A stretch of 64,000 nt of DNA, taken from positions 1 through 64,000 of the forward strand of contig CAVYNB010000016.1 of the NCBI GenBank assembly GCA_963769745.1, written 5' to 3'. The notes under the pieces are model-generated. The model was not told the DNA's origin. It saw only the letters and a list, made by a program, of their open reading frames with translations, and did not search any database. Numbering within the stretch: position 1 is the stretch's first letter; each line of letters starts with the position of its first letter. Position numbers and translations under genes: made by a program. Shown in pieces: positions 34,202-42,281 of the stretch. This DNA is from JALORV01 sp963769745. Its GTDB lineage: Bacteria; Pseudomonadota; Gammaproteobacteria; Burkholderiales; Burkholderiaceae_F.

Positions 34202-36544
34202 CTAGGTTGCTGCGCCGCCGGAGGCGGGCCCGCGCGTCGCAATGAGCCAGGCGAGCCCCGCAATGATACCGACGACGACCGTCTGGCCGACCGCCTCGAC
34301 GACGCCAATGCCGCTGAGCCCGAGCGCCCCGAACACCGCCAGTGTGGTCGCACTCGCGATGAGCAGCGAAAACACCAAGTGCGCTCGTCGATCACTTTCG
34401 TCCGACCCGGCCGGCGGCGAGTGAATGAACAGTGAGTAGTTGGTGATGACACCCAGCAACAGCATCAATGCCACGAGATTGAACACCGTCAGGGGTCCGA
34501 ATCCCAGCCGCACGAGTGCCGCGGTCAGCAATAGCGCGGTGACCGCCGGAGTCATCACTCGCAGGCCGTGGACCAGCGAGCGCCGGTCGACCGCGATAAC
34601 GAGAAACATTGCGACCACGCAGAGCAGCAGCAGCCCCAGCAGGCGTTCGCGCACCGCCGTCAGGAGCGCACTCAGGTGCGTCCGCGGCTCGAACCACACA
34701 ACGCTGACCGGCCGATCCGCGATGGCCTTGCGGGCTGAGGCGAGCAAATCGTCGCGCGAGGCGCGCCCCGCAATCGGCACCAGTCCCAGCGACTGGCCGT
34801 TAATCTGCAGCAGCAGGCTCTCGACGCGTTGCCTGAACAAGCCGTCGGGCAGTGCCGACAGTGTCAGCGAGGTCGAACGCGCCTTCGAGGCGCTCTCGAG
34901 AAATGGCTGGAAGGCTTCCACATTGAAGGCCGTGCCCTGTACCGCCCTTTCTAGCAGTGGCGCCAGCACCGAGGCTTCGGGCACCGCAGCCAGACGCTGC
35001 TGCTGTGTCCTGAAACTCGGGAAATAGCGTGCGGCCAGGTCGAAGGTGTCCACCTCACCTCGAAGCTGCAATGCGTCCAATGCCGGCAGCCACGCCTCCT
35101 GTGCCTGCAACACCGCTTCATCGTCTGCTCCCGAAAACAGCAGCACGCCCTGGTCGAGCGGGAGGCCTGCGGCGTTGCGAAGCGCGCGATCTGCCGCGAT
35201 GCGATCGGCCGGCAGCGGATTGATGGCTGCCACGCCATCGTCCCATGTCGGCTGCGCGACCGACAGCACGAGCAGCGCGCCAACAGCTGCGGCCATTTGC
35301 ACAATGCGCCCGCGCCGCCCCGCCGGCAGGTTCCAGCCGAACCAGGCCGGGACGCTGCGTGCGACCCGTGGCGGCGACCAGCTCGGCATCTGTGCAGGAT
35401 TGAGCAGGTCCGGCAGCAGCCATCGTGCCGCCGCGCCCGCGACCAGCAGCCCGACGCCGCACAGCAGGCCGAGCTGCTGCAGACCGCGGAACTGTGCCAG
35501 CAGCAGCACCGCGAAGGCAGCGGTACTGGTCAGCACCGCGAGTCGCAAGGTGGGCCAGATGCGGCGAGCTTCAGCACCCAGTGGCTGCCCGGGTCGGGCC
35601 TGCGTCAGCAGATAGGACGCGTAGTCGGAGCCTTCATCGACGAGGATGCACGCGAAGGCGACTGCCAGCACGTTGATGTCGCCGAAGATGAAGTCGGTCA
35701 CGACGCCACCGGCCGTTATCCCCAGCGCCACAGGCAGCAGCGACAGCACGACCGGCAGCAGCCGCCGATATCCCAGGTAAAGAATAAACGTGACCAGCAG
35801 CGCGCTGACCCACCCCAGTCGCTCGACCCGCGCGCGTGTCGCGTCGCGCGCCTCGGCAGCCAGCAGTCCCAGGCCGGTGTACTTCAACTTCGGCACGCCG
35901 ACAGCCGACGCCGCCTGCCGGATGGCTGCTTCGACAGCCTTCTGCCCGACGGCATCGTCACCCGCAGCGCGCGTCGTGGCGATGATCATGGCGTCCGTGC
36001 CGCCGCGGGCAAACCAGACACCGTGCTGCATCGGCAAGCGCGCGCCACCGCTCCACTGCTCTGCCAGATGCAGCGTTTCGAGCGTCGGATCGAGCGGAAG
36101 CAGCTGCGTCACGATCCAGGCGCGCGCATCGGCGAGCATGGCCTCGGCATCACGCAGTCGCATACGAAGCCCGTCTTCCGAGAACAACGCGGCATCGACG
36201 CGATCGCTGAGCACGTAGCGATACGCGACCAGCGGCTCGACTTCGGCGGCAAGCAGCCCCGTATCGCCGTTGTGCACCGTCGCAAACACGCCGGAGATTC
36301 GCAACGCCGTCACCATGCGGCGGCTGGCATCGGCGGCCGCCTGCGTAGTCGATGCAGGAAGCGCGATCAGGACCGCCCGCCCCCCCATTCCGCGCTGCAG
36401 TGCGACTGACAAGTCGAGCTGTGGATCGGGCCTATCAGCCGATACGAAGCGGCTGAGATCAGCGTCGACATTCACCTGCGGAAGCGCGAACCCAAGCGCC
36501 ACAGCCAGGATGCACCACAGCGCCAGACGGATGGAGCGACCCAC
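34202..36544 (-). CDS. MMPL-family exporter of the aryl-polyene-like cluster
   Basis: A protein of about 780 residues with two repeats of one helix, a large periplasmic domain and five clustered helices. The first five-helix block includes LLVTFILYLGYRRLLPVVLSL and ILVDEGSDYASYLL with the internal acidic residues expected for proton coupling. The second includes FGPLTVFNLVALMLLLGVITN. In aryl polyene clusters an RND/MMPL transporter moves the lipid toward the outer membrane, here together with the LolA-like protein. Start GTG 36544 is taken because upstream residues are antisense-like; an SD is not obvious. Confidence 0.88.
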   Translation of the reverse strand: MGRSIRLALWCILAVALGFALPQVNVDADLSRFVSADRPDPQLDLSVALQRGMGGRAVLIALPASTTQAAADASRRMVTALRISGVFATVHNGDTGLLAAEVEPLVAYRYVLSDRVDAALFSEDGLRMRLRDAEAMLADARAWIVTQLLPLDPTLETLHLAEQWSGGARLPMQHGVWFARGGTDAMIIATTRAAGDDAVGQKAVEAAIRQAASAVGVPKLKYTGLGLLAAEARDATRARVERLGWVSALLVTFILYLGYRRLLPVVLSLLPVALGITAGGVVTDFIFGDINVLAVAFACILVDEGSDYASYLLTQARPGQPLGAEARRIWPTLRLAVLTSTAAFAVLLLAQFRGLQQLGLLCGVGLLVAGAAARWLLPDLLNPAQMPSWSPPRVARSVPAWFGWNLPAGRRGRIVQMAAAVGALLVLSVAQPTWDDGVAAINPLPADRIAADRALRNAAGLPLDQGVLLFSGADDEAVLQAQEAWLPALDALQLRGEVDTFDLAARYFPSFRTQQQRLAAVPEASVLAPLLERAVQGTAFNVEAFQPFLESASKARSTSLTLSALPDGLFRQRVESLLLQINGQSLGLVPIAGRASRDDLLASARKAIADRPVSVVWFEPRTHLSALLTAVRERLLGLLLLCVVAMFLVIAVDRRSLVHGLRVMTPAVTALLLTAALVRLGFGPLTVFNLVALMLLLGVITNYSLFIHSPPAGSDESDRRAHLVFSLLIASATTLAVFGALGLSGIGVVEAVGQTVVVGIIAGLAWLIATRGPASGGAAT

Positions 36545-36557
36545 GCCGGCGTCCGGT

Positions 36558-37118
36558 CTAGCGCGAAAGCTGGGTGACGGTTTTGTCCCCGCTTCGCTCC
36601 AGCACTTCGATCTCCTCCACCGCCCCCCCGCTGCCAAGCAGCCGAATGCTGCGGATCACTGTGTCGCTCGTGCGCGGCTCCAGGTTCAGCGTCCATCGCT
36701 CGCTCGAGCCCTGCGCGCTCGCCAGGTAAAGCGCGTCGAGCTCGCGCATCTGGCCACTGAGCACCGCGCGCAGCGTCTGCACCATCGCTGCAGGGGGTGT
36801 TCCGCTGATCAGTGAGACCACCGTTTGCGAGCCGCCGCGATCGATCGTGACCTGCAGGTCCTCGATGACCACAAACTCCTGCACCGGTTTGCGTGTCTCT
36901 CTCTCGAGCCGGCTCGGCGGGGAATAGCGCAGCACACCGGTGGACACCAGCGGCGTCTTCAGCAGGCGCGTCGTCCGCACCTCCCTGAACCCCACTTCGG
37001 GGGCAACCGCGGCGGAAACGCGCTGAAGTATCTCTGCGGGTGTGATGGGCTCCTGCGCCGCCGCTACTGACGACAGCATCATCGCGAGCGCAATGACGCC
37101 GGCAGCGACGACAGTCAC
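36558..37118 (-). CDS. LolA-like outer-membrane lipid carrier protein
   Basis: A 186-residue periplasmic protein with a signal peptide (1-22, ending SSVAAA). It has a LolA-like half-barrel pattern: LQRVSAAVAPEVGFREVRTT, GVLRYSPPSRLERET, and LEPRTSDTVIRSIRLLGSG. It starts at GTG 37118 in a GTGA overlap with the acyltransferase gene. It probably ferries the lipid from the MMPL pump across the periplasm, a role proposed for the LolA-like protein of aryl polyene clusters. Confidence 0.82.
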   Translation of the reverse strand: MTVVAAGVIALAMMLSSVAAAQEPITPAEILQRVSAAVAPEVGFREVRTTRLLKTPLVSTGVLRYSPPSRLERETRKPVQEFVVIEDLQVTIDRGGSQTVVSLISGTPPAAMVQTLRAVLSGQMRELDALYLASAQGSSERWTLNLEPRTSDTVIRSIRLLGSGGAVEEIEVLERSGDKTVTQLSR

Positions 37119-38080
37119 GGCGACGGCCCAGTCGCCCCGGGCGCCGAGGACTGCGACGAGTTCCCGGACCAGAAGTCGTAGAAGTTGAACCAGTTCAATG
37201 GATAGGCGCGGGCATGGTGTTCCAGATGGCGCGCGAAGCTGGCGACCTGTTCGACGATCCAGCGCTCGCGGGCGACGCGCGAGCCGCCTGAAGGAGGTTC
37301 GCCCATGGCTTCGAAGAAGATCTCGTAGCCCTTGCCACTCAGTACCGCGCACGAGAACACGACCGGCACTCCGAGCAGCGCTGCAAGCCGGTAGGCGCCG
37401 ACAGGGAACGGTGCCGGCTGGCCCATGAAGTCTGCAGCCATCGTTCGCTCGGCAAACGGCGACCGATCCGCCAGGATCCCGACGATGTGGCCGTGCTCGA
37501 TCGCCTCGCGAATTTCGAGCATCGTGCCCGTGCGGCCGGCAAAGATCACATCGCGTTTCAACTCGGGGTTGACCGCATCGAGCACCCGCTGAATCTTGGG
37601 CGCATTGGCGACATACATCAACGGACGGATACGCCGGCCGCAGACACGCTCGCCGGCGCCGCGCAGTGCCTCGAAGCTTCCGAGATGCGAACCGACCACG
37701 ATGAGACCGGCCGCCCGCCGGGCCAGGGCGGCCTCGACCACTTCGGCCCCGTGCACATGTACCGGAATGCCGTGCTCGGCGCGAGACAGCCAGTAGACGC
37801 GGTCAAGCACCATCCGCGCAAAGGTCATGTAATGCGCGAACACTTCCGACCAGAGCGGTGTTCGGTTCCATACGCGCCCAAGGAAGTGACGTGACGCCGC
37901 GACTTGCCGCGGTGAAAAGGTGACAAAGTAGGCGACGATCGGATAAAGCAGCAGCGAGACCGGTTCACGCGGGAACCACCGTGCCAGGCGGACGATCAGT
38001 GCCAGCAAACCGGGACTTCCGCGCTCGGGCGCGCGAGTCCAGTCGCGGTAGGCACTCTTCACTCCTGCGAGATGTGCCAT
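37115..38080 (-). CDS. LpxL/HtrB-like lipid acyltransferase
   Basis: A 321-residue membrane-associated acyltransferase with the H-x4-E catalytic pair at His132-Glu137 (VVGSHLGSFEALRG), GHIVGILADRSPF, and PFPVGAYRLAALLGVPVVF. This is the lauroyl-transferase branch of the LPLAT superfamily. In an aryl polyene cluster it would transfer the polyene or a fatty acid from ACP to the lipid anchor. It overlaps the small dehydratase gene by 22 bases and the LolA-like gene by four. Confidence 0.9.
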   Translation of the reverse strand: MAHLAGVKSAYRDWTRAPERGSPGLLALIVRLARWFPREPVSLLLYPIVAYFVTFSPRQVAASRHFLGRVWNRTPLWSEVFAHYMTFARMVLDRVYWLSRAEHGIPVHVHGAEVVEAALARRAAGLIVVGSHLGSFEALRGAGERVCGRRIRPLMYVANAPKIQRVLDAVNPELKRDVIFAGRTGTMLEIREAIEHGHIVGILADRSPFAERTMAADFMGQPAPFPVGAYRLAALLGVPVVFSCAVLSGKGYEIFFEAMGEPPSGGSRVARERWIVEQVASFARHLEHHARAYPLNWFNFYDFWSGNSSQSSAPGATGPSP

Positions 38081-38361
38081 AGGCCCCGGGCGACGATTCC
38101 ACCATCGACCGCCATTTCCACCGAGCCACGACTGCTGCCGATCGGCATTATCGTGATGTCGATGTGTTCTCCCGGACGCACCGGTCGCAGGAACTTCATG
38201 CGCTCGATGCCCGTGAGCCGCTGTCCGGCACGCGCGAGCGTCAGCTCAACGAATCGAAGCAGCACGACCGCCGGAACGATCGGATCCCCGGGAAAGTGTC
38301 CCGCCAGCGCACGATGCCCCGCGTCGACACAGTACCGGGCCGATAGCGACTCAGCTGACAT
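38059..38361 (-). CDS. Small 3-hydroxyacyl-ACP dehydratase (FabZ/ApeI-like)
   Basis: A 100-residue single hot-dog domain with AGHFPGDPIVPAVVLLRF (catalytic His22) and IERMKFLRPVRPGEHIDI, as in the ApeI/FabA-like partner of the ApeI-ApeP dehydratase. ATG 38361 gives the right length and overlaps the preceding AMP-ligase gene by 11 bases. The longer frame upstream is antisense-like. Confidence 0.87.
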   Translation of the reverse strand: MSAESLSARYCVDAGHRALAGHFPGDPIVPAVVLLRFVELTLARAGQRLTGIERMKFLRPVRPGEHIDITIMPIGSSRGSVEMAVDGGIVARGLWHISQE

Positions 38362-40168
38362 CGGAGCGCTGCACCTCGGTCGATCGTGGGGTCGTCTTGC
38401 GGCGAGCAGCGGCAGCCGACTGAACCAGCGGGTCAAGCCGCACTTTGCCATTGGCGTCGCGCGGCAGGCTGTCGACCAGTACCAGGGGGCGAGGGAGGAA
38501 TGCGGCATCGATGCGAGCGGCCAGTGCCTCGCGTATCCGTTCGCTCGACAGTCCGGGCGCGACGACGATGGCCGCCAGACGCTTCTGTCCAATCGCAGCG
38601 CCGTCGATGAAGGCGCCATCTTCAACGCCCTGAATGCCACGGAGCACCGCCGTCAGCGCCTGCAGCGAAGTGCGCTTGCCGGCGACTTTCACGATATCGG
38701 TATCGCGACCACGCAGTTCGAACCCGTCGTCGCTCAGGACGATGCGGTCGCGCACTTCGAGCACGCCACCGACACGACGGCCGACCAGCACCACCTTGCC
38801 ATCGTCCTTTACGGACAGTCGCAAGTCCTTGGCCAGACGCCATTTCAGACCTGAAACGGGACGGCGCGTGGCGATGCAACCTGCCTCGGTACTGCCGTAG
38901 ATCTCGTGCACCTGCGCACCGGTGCCGGCTTCGACCCTGGCAGCCAGCGCGGCATCCAGCGGCATGGTCGCAGCAACGATGCGTTGCAGTCCTGCAGGCA
39001 ACGGGCCTGCCTCGACGAACAGGCCCAGGTGATACGGCGTCGTCACCAGCCACTTCTCGGGTGCATCCAGCTCGGCAAACTGGGCCAGGTCGCTCGGAAA
39101 GACGATGCGCGATGCATAGACGACTCCCGGGCCGCGCAGCGCCTGCATCACCAGCATCTCGAAGCCGAACATGTGAGAGTGAACCACCGTTCCGCCGAGC
39201 AGCACCGCCGCATCATGCAACTGCAAGAGATCGCCCATCGCGTCGGCCGCTTCGACGAGCTGGCGCCAGGTCTTGGGCTGCGCCGTCGGCTGTCCGGTGC
39301 TGCCGGACGTGAAGAACACCGCGGCGACGTGCGACATCGGCAAGGCGATGCTGGTCGCCACGACCGCGCGTGCCTCAAGTGCACCGCGCAGCGCAGCGGC
39401 GTTGACGCGAAGCGTCGGCAGATCGGTCGTTCTGTCCTGCTCAGGCCGATCGGTGACGATGCAATCGTAATGGGATCCAGGCGAATCGCCCTGCGTGGGC
39501 TTGAGGTCGGGCGGCGGCATCACCACGGTGCGTCGGGCTGCCCAGACGGCCAGCACGGCCCAGAGGAACACTGCGCGGTCTTCGCACTCCACCAGCACGC
39601 GTCTGCCCGGCGGCAGCGACCGCGAAAGCTGGAGAGCGGCCGCCTGCAGGGCGCCCACTGAACACTGCGCGTCGCTCCAGACGATCAGCGCGCGGCTCTG
39701 GTCCGGCCGCAGGACGACCGGCTCGGCGCGACCAGGCATGTCTCCGCCCACCCGCGCAAGCTCTTCACGCATAACGCGTGTCGCGATTCGCCACTGCCGC
39801 GTCACGGGTCCGACCGATTGCGTTCCGAACATCACGCGTCGCACGCTGCGCTCGCCAAAAAAGAGCAGCGCTGCGAGCGCGAGAGGTGCGAAATAGCCAA
39901 TCCCGGGCGGGAGCACTGCATCGCCAACGGCGCGTCGTGCAACGATGTATGCGCCGGCGAGCAAGGTGGCTGCCCACAAGAGCGTCAGCCATCGCAGGTA
40001 ACGCTGTGCGAGCGGCCGGACGGCGGTCGCCGGATCCTCAGCCAATGCGAATCGCGAGACCAGTGGCGTTGCTCCCGGCAGCAACGAGCGCGCGAACAGC
40101 CCACCTGCAAGCAACAGCCCCACGGCCCCGACGGAAGCCATCGCGGAAACGACGACTTCGAGCATCAC
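38351..40168 (-). CDS. Fusion of a COG4648-type membrane domain with an AMP-dependent acyl-ACP/CoA ligase (ApeG-ApeH-like)
   Basis: A 605-residue protein. Residues 1 to about 120 hold three hydrophobic helices and PLVSRFALAED...RYLRWLTLLWAA...FFGERSVRRVMF, which resemble the C-terminal half of COG4648 membrane proteins (ApeG). From about residue 150 on it is an AMP ligase with the P-loop FFTSGSTGQPT, IYGSTEAG, a FELRGRDTDIVKVAGKRTSL hinge and the terminal PRDANGKVRLD lysine. In characterised clusters these are separate genes. The ligase would load the aromatic starter onto the ACP encoded three bases upstream. The fusion would tether activation to the inner membrane. Confidence 0.88.
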   Translation of the reverse strand: MMLEVVVSAMASVGAVGLLLAGGLFARSLLPGATPLVSRFALAEDPATAVRPLAQRYLRWLTLLWAATLLAGAYIVARRAVGDAVLPPGIGYFAPLALAALLFFGERSVRRVMFGTQSVGPVTRQWRIATRVMREELARVGGDMPGRAEPVVLRPDQSRALIVWSDAQCSVGALQAAALQLSRSLPPGRRVLVECEDRAVFLWAVLAVWAARRTVVMPPPDLKPTQGDSPGSHYDCIVTDRPEQDRTTDLPTLRVNAAALRGALEARAVVATSIALPMSHVAAVFFTSGSTGQPTAQPKTWRQLVEAADAMGDLLQLHDAAVLLGGTVVHSHMFGFEMLVMQALRGPGVVYASRIVFPSDLAQFAELDAPEKWLVTTPYHLGLFVEAGPLPAGLQRIVAATMPLDAALAARVEAGTGAQVHEIYGSTEAGCIATRRPVSGLKWRLAKDLRLSVKDDGKVVLVGRRVGGVLEVRDRIVLSDDGFELRGRDTDIVKVAGKRTSLQALTAVLRGIQGVEDGAFIDGAAIGQKRLAAIVVAPGLSSERIREALAARIDAAFLPRPLVLVDSLPRDANGKVRLDPLVQSAAAARRKTTPRSTEVQRSDVS

Positions 40169-40171
40169 CGA

Positions 40172-40432
40172 CTACTTGCTACGGTGGCGACGCACATGCT
40201 CGGCGAGCGATCCGAGCGACCGGAAGATCTGTTCATTGAGAGGGTCGTCAGAACGCAGTTCGAAGCCGTAGCGCTTGGATACGACGAGCGCCACTTCGAG
40301 TATGTCGATCGAATCGAGCCCCATGCCCTCACCGTACAACGGCGTGTCCTTGCTCAGGTCTTCGATGCGCACGTCAGGCAGCACGAGCGCATCGACGATC
40401 GATTCAGCGATTTCACGTTCCAGTTGATCCAT
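40172..40432 (-). CDS. Acyl carrier protein
   Basis: An 86-residue ACP with phosphopantetheine attachment at Ser41 (GLDSIDILEVAL) and the usual three-helix pattern. It is the first gene of the cluster, three bases before the ligase fusion. Known aryl polyene clusters carry two ACPs, and I see only this one. It presumably carries the starter and the growing polyene. Confidence 0.92.
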   Translation of the reverse strand: MDQLEREIAESIVDALVLPDVRIEDLSKDTPLYGEGMGLDSIDILEVALVVSKRYGFELRSDDPLNEQIFRSLGSLAEHVRRHRSK

Positions 40433-40492
40433 CTGCCGCCCTGCACACGTTACCCCCGACGGGGCGGTCGTCGCACCATTCCCGCCCGTCGG

Positions 40493-40886
40493 TCAACTCA
40501 CCAACTGGCGTCGGATAGCCTGATCCAGGTTCTGCACCCATCCGTTGTAGTTGCTTGTGGATCGTGTCACCTTGCTGTTCAAGGTTGACGCTGCTCCTGT
40601 AAAGGATGCTGTAAGACGTCGTGGAGAATGGGATCTCCACCACAGCCGTGTGCGTGCGCAGGTTCAGCGTGCCCACAATCAGGCCCGGCTTCTCGACCTT
40701 CATTTGCCAGCCGAGGCCGTTGCCGGCGCGAATGATCGCGCTCTCAACTGCAGCCATTGAGTCCTTTTGTCCGGCCGGCAGACTGATCGGCGCATCCTTG
40801 ACGTTGTGGATGGGAACTGTGCGGCACCCGACCACCAGCAGTGCGGTGGCGGCGACGGCAACAGCGGCAAGCATCCGAAAACGCAT
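40493..40886 (-). pseudogene. Small lipoprotein upstream of the APE-like cluster, with a one-base insertion
   Basis: ATG 40886 has an excellent ribosome binding site (GGGGAGGTGATT). It encodes a signal with lipobox VVGC and a mature part, AVVEIPFSTTSYSILYRSSVN, then GDTIHK. One base later in register the frame continues YNGWVQNLDQAIRRQLVS and stops at 40493, the natural end for this family of small periplasmic lipoproteins. The uncorrected frame runs through the ACP start. The extra base is near 40550-40556. The corrected protein has 130 residues. It lies 60 bases upstream of the ACP gene on the same strand, so it may be the first gene of the operon. Confidence 0.8.
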
Positions 40887-41046
40887 AATCACCTCCCCCT
40901 TCGCAGACGAAACACGACAATTTCTAACTGATGCGCAATTGCTGCACTGCACAGTCTCGCAAGGACATATGACTCATTCTCTTGCCCGGGCCGAAAATAA
41001 TATTGATGGTCAGCAAGTGGCAAGAGGTAAATGCGAAGAATCTTAC

Positions 41047-41086
41047 ATTGCCGATGTCACTGTTGAAGTGTGTTGTATTCGGCAAT
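41047..41086 (+). promoter_or_regulatory. Inverted repeat upstream of the methyltransferase gene
   Basis: Perfect eight-base arms ATTGCCGA (41047-41054) and TCGGCAAT (41079-41086) with a 24-base AT-rich spacer, 47 bases before the GTG of the methyltransferase gene. The surrounding stretch is the least GC-rich of the cluster. It could be an operator pair or a weak hairpin; no T-run follows. Confidence 0.4.
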
Positions 41087-41132
41087 ACTGCCGACGTCGT
41101 GGCGTTTACGCTGCGATCCCATTTGGAGTGAT

Positions 41133-42269
41133 GTGTCTACATTCAAGCGCACGTTGACGGCGACCGAGGCGCGCTTCGAGGCGCAACGCATTGCGTTCGC
41201 CCCGGTCATTTTCCAGGTGGTACAGGTGATGCGACGGACCGGGCTGCTGCGCGCGCTGGTCAGCGCGCGCGACTGGTCGGACCAGGCCGAGCTCGAACGC
41301 GTTAGCGGGCTGTCGAGTTACGCGACCACTGTACTGCTGGAGTCGGCACTGTCCGCCGGGGTAGTAGAGCGCGACGAAGCCAGCGCCACTCAGGGTGCAG
41401 GAAAGATTCGTTGGCGCACCACCGCTGTCGGCCGCTTCATCGAGCGCGACCCACTGGTTCGCATCAACATGGACTTCGTTGATGACGTCTGCTATCGCAG
41501 CCTCGATCACCTCGAGGCGGCACTGGTCGAGGGCCGCCCCGCCGGATTGAAGGAACTCGGTCCCTGGAAGACGTTTTACGAAGGCATGGCAGACATGCCC
41601 GAGCCTGCCCGGACCAGCTGGTTCACCTACGATCACTACTACTCCGACAGCGCATTTCCCGCTGCGCTTGACGTGCTGGCTACGAGAGACCTGCGACACG
41701 TGGCCGACGTTGGAGCCAATACCGGCAACTTTGCAGTTGCCTACCTGCTTCGCGTCGCTGATGGCACGGTCACGCTGTGCGACCTCCCGCAACAGTTGCA
41801 GCTGGCACGCTCGAACCTCGAACAACATGGACTGCTGGAACGGGCCAGATTCCATCCCTGCGACCTGCTGAACGAAACGAGCCGACTGCCGGAGGGCGAA
41901 GCCGCCCCGGATGCCTTCTGGATGAGCCAGTTTGTCTGCTGCTTTTCCGAAGCCCAGATTGTCGACATTCTCCGGCGCGCGGCCGCTGCCGTTCGTGCCG
42001 GCGGATCGATATTCGTGCTGGACACGTTCTGGGACGACCAGCGCCACGACATTGCCGCGTATTGCCTGGTCAACACCTCGCCCTACTTCGCGACAGTGGC
42101 GAACGGCGACAGCCGAATGTACCGGCTCGACGTCTTTCTCGATCTTGCCAGTCAGGCCGGGCTCTGCGCAGAAAAGACCTGGAGCGATCTCGGCTGGTGT
42201 CACACGCTGATCGAACTCCGTCCGTTGCGCAGTGTCGACGGAGACCAGACTCGCCTCGTCAAGGAATGA
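41133..42269 (+). CDS. SAM-dependent O-methyltransferase-type enzyme
   Basis: A 378-residue protein of the plant-type O-methyltransferase architecture. An N-terminal dimerisation/winged-helix part (about 15-110) includes GLSSYATTVLLESALSAGVV. The C-terminal Rossmann domain has VADVGANTGNFAVAYL (SAM loop), LCDLPQQLQLAR and FVCCFSEAQIVDILRRAAA. GTG 41133 with GGAG four bases upstream is preferred over the earlier in-frame TTG. It is divergent from the lipoprotein/APE-like operon. Aryl polyenes often carry an O-methylated aromatic head group, so this may be the cluster methyltransferase; that is inference from position. Confidence 0.87.
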   Translation: MSTFKRTLTATEARFEAQRIAFAPVIFQVVQVMRRTGLLRALVSARDWSDQAELERVSGLSSYATTVLLESALSAGVVERDEASATQGAGKIRWRTTAVGRFIERDPLVRINMDFVDDVCYRSLDHLEAALVEGRPAGLKELGPWKTFYEGMADMPEPARTSWFTYDHYYSDSAFPAALDVLATRDLRHVADVGANTGNFAVAYLLRVADGTVTLCDLPQQLQLARSNLEQHGLLERARFHPCDLLNETSRLPEGEAAPDAFWMSQFVCCFSEAQIVDILRRAAAAVRAGGSIFVLDTFWDDQRHDIAAYCLVNTSPYFATVANGDSRMYRLDVFLDLASQAGLCAEKTWSDLGWCHTLIELRPLRSVDGDQTRLVKE

Positions 42270-42281
42270 TCTCTTGACGCT

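Noticed and set aside
30308..40432. Ordinary fatty acid synthesis (fab) cluster
   Set aside because: The mix of chain-length-factor-like protein, MMPL exporter, LolA-like carrier, LPLAT and AMP ligase fits aryl polyene clusters, not housekeeping fab genes.
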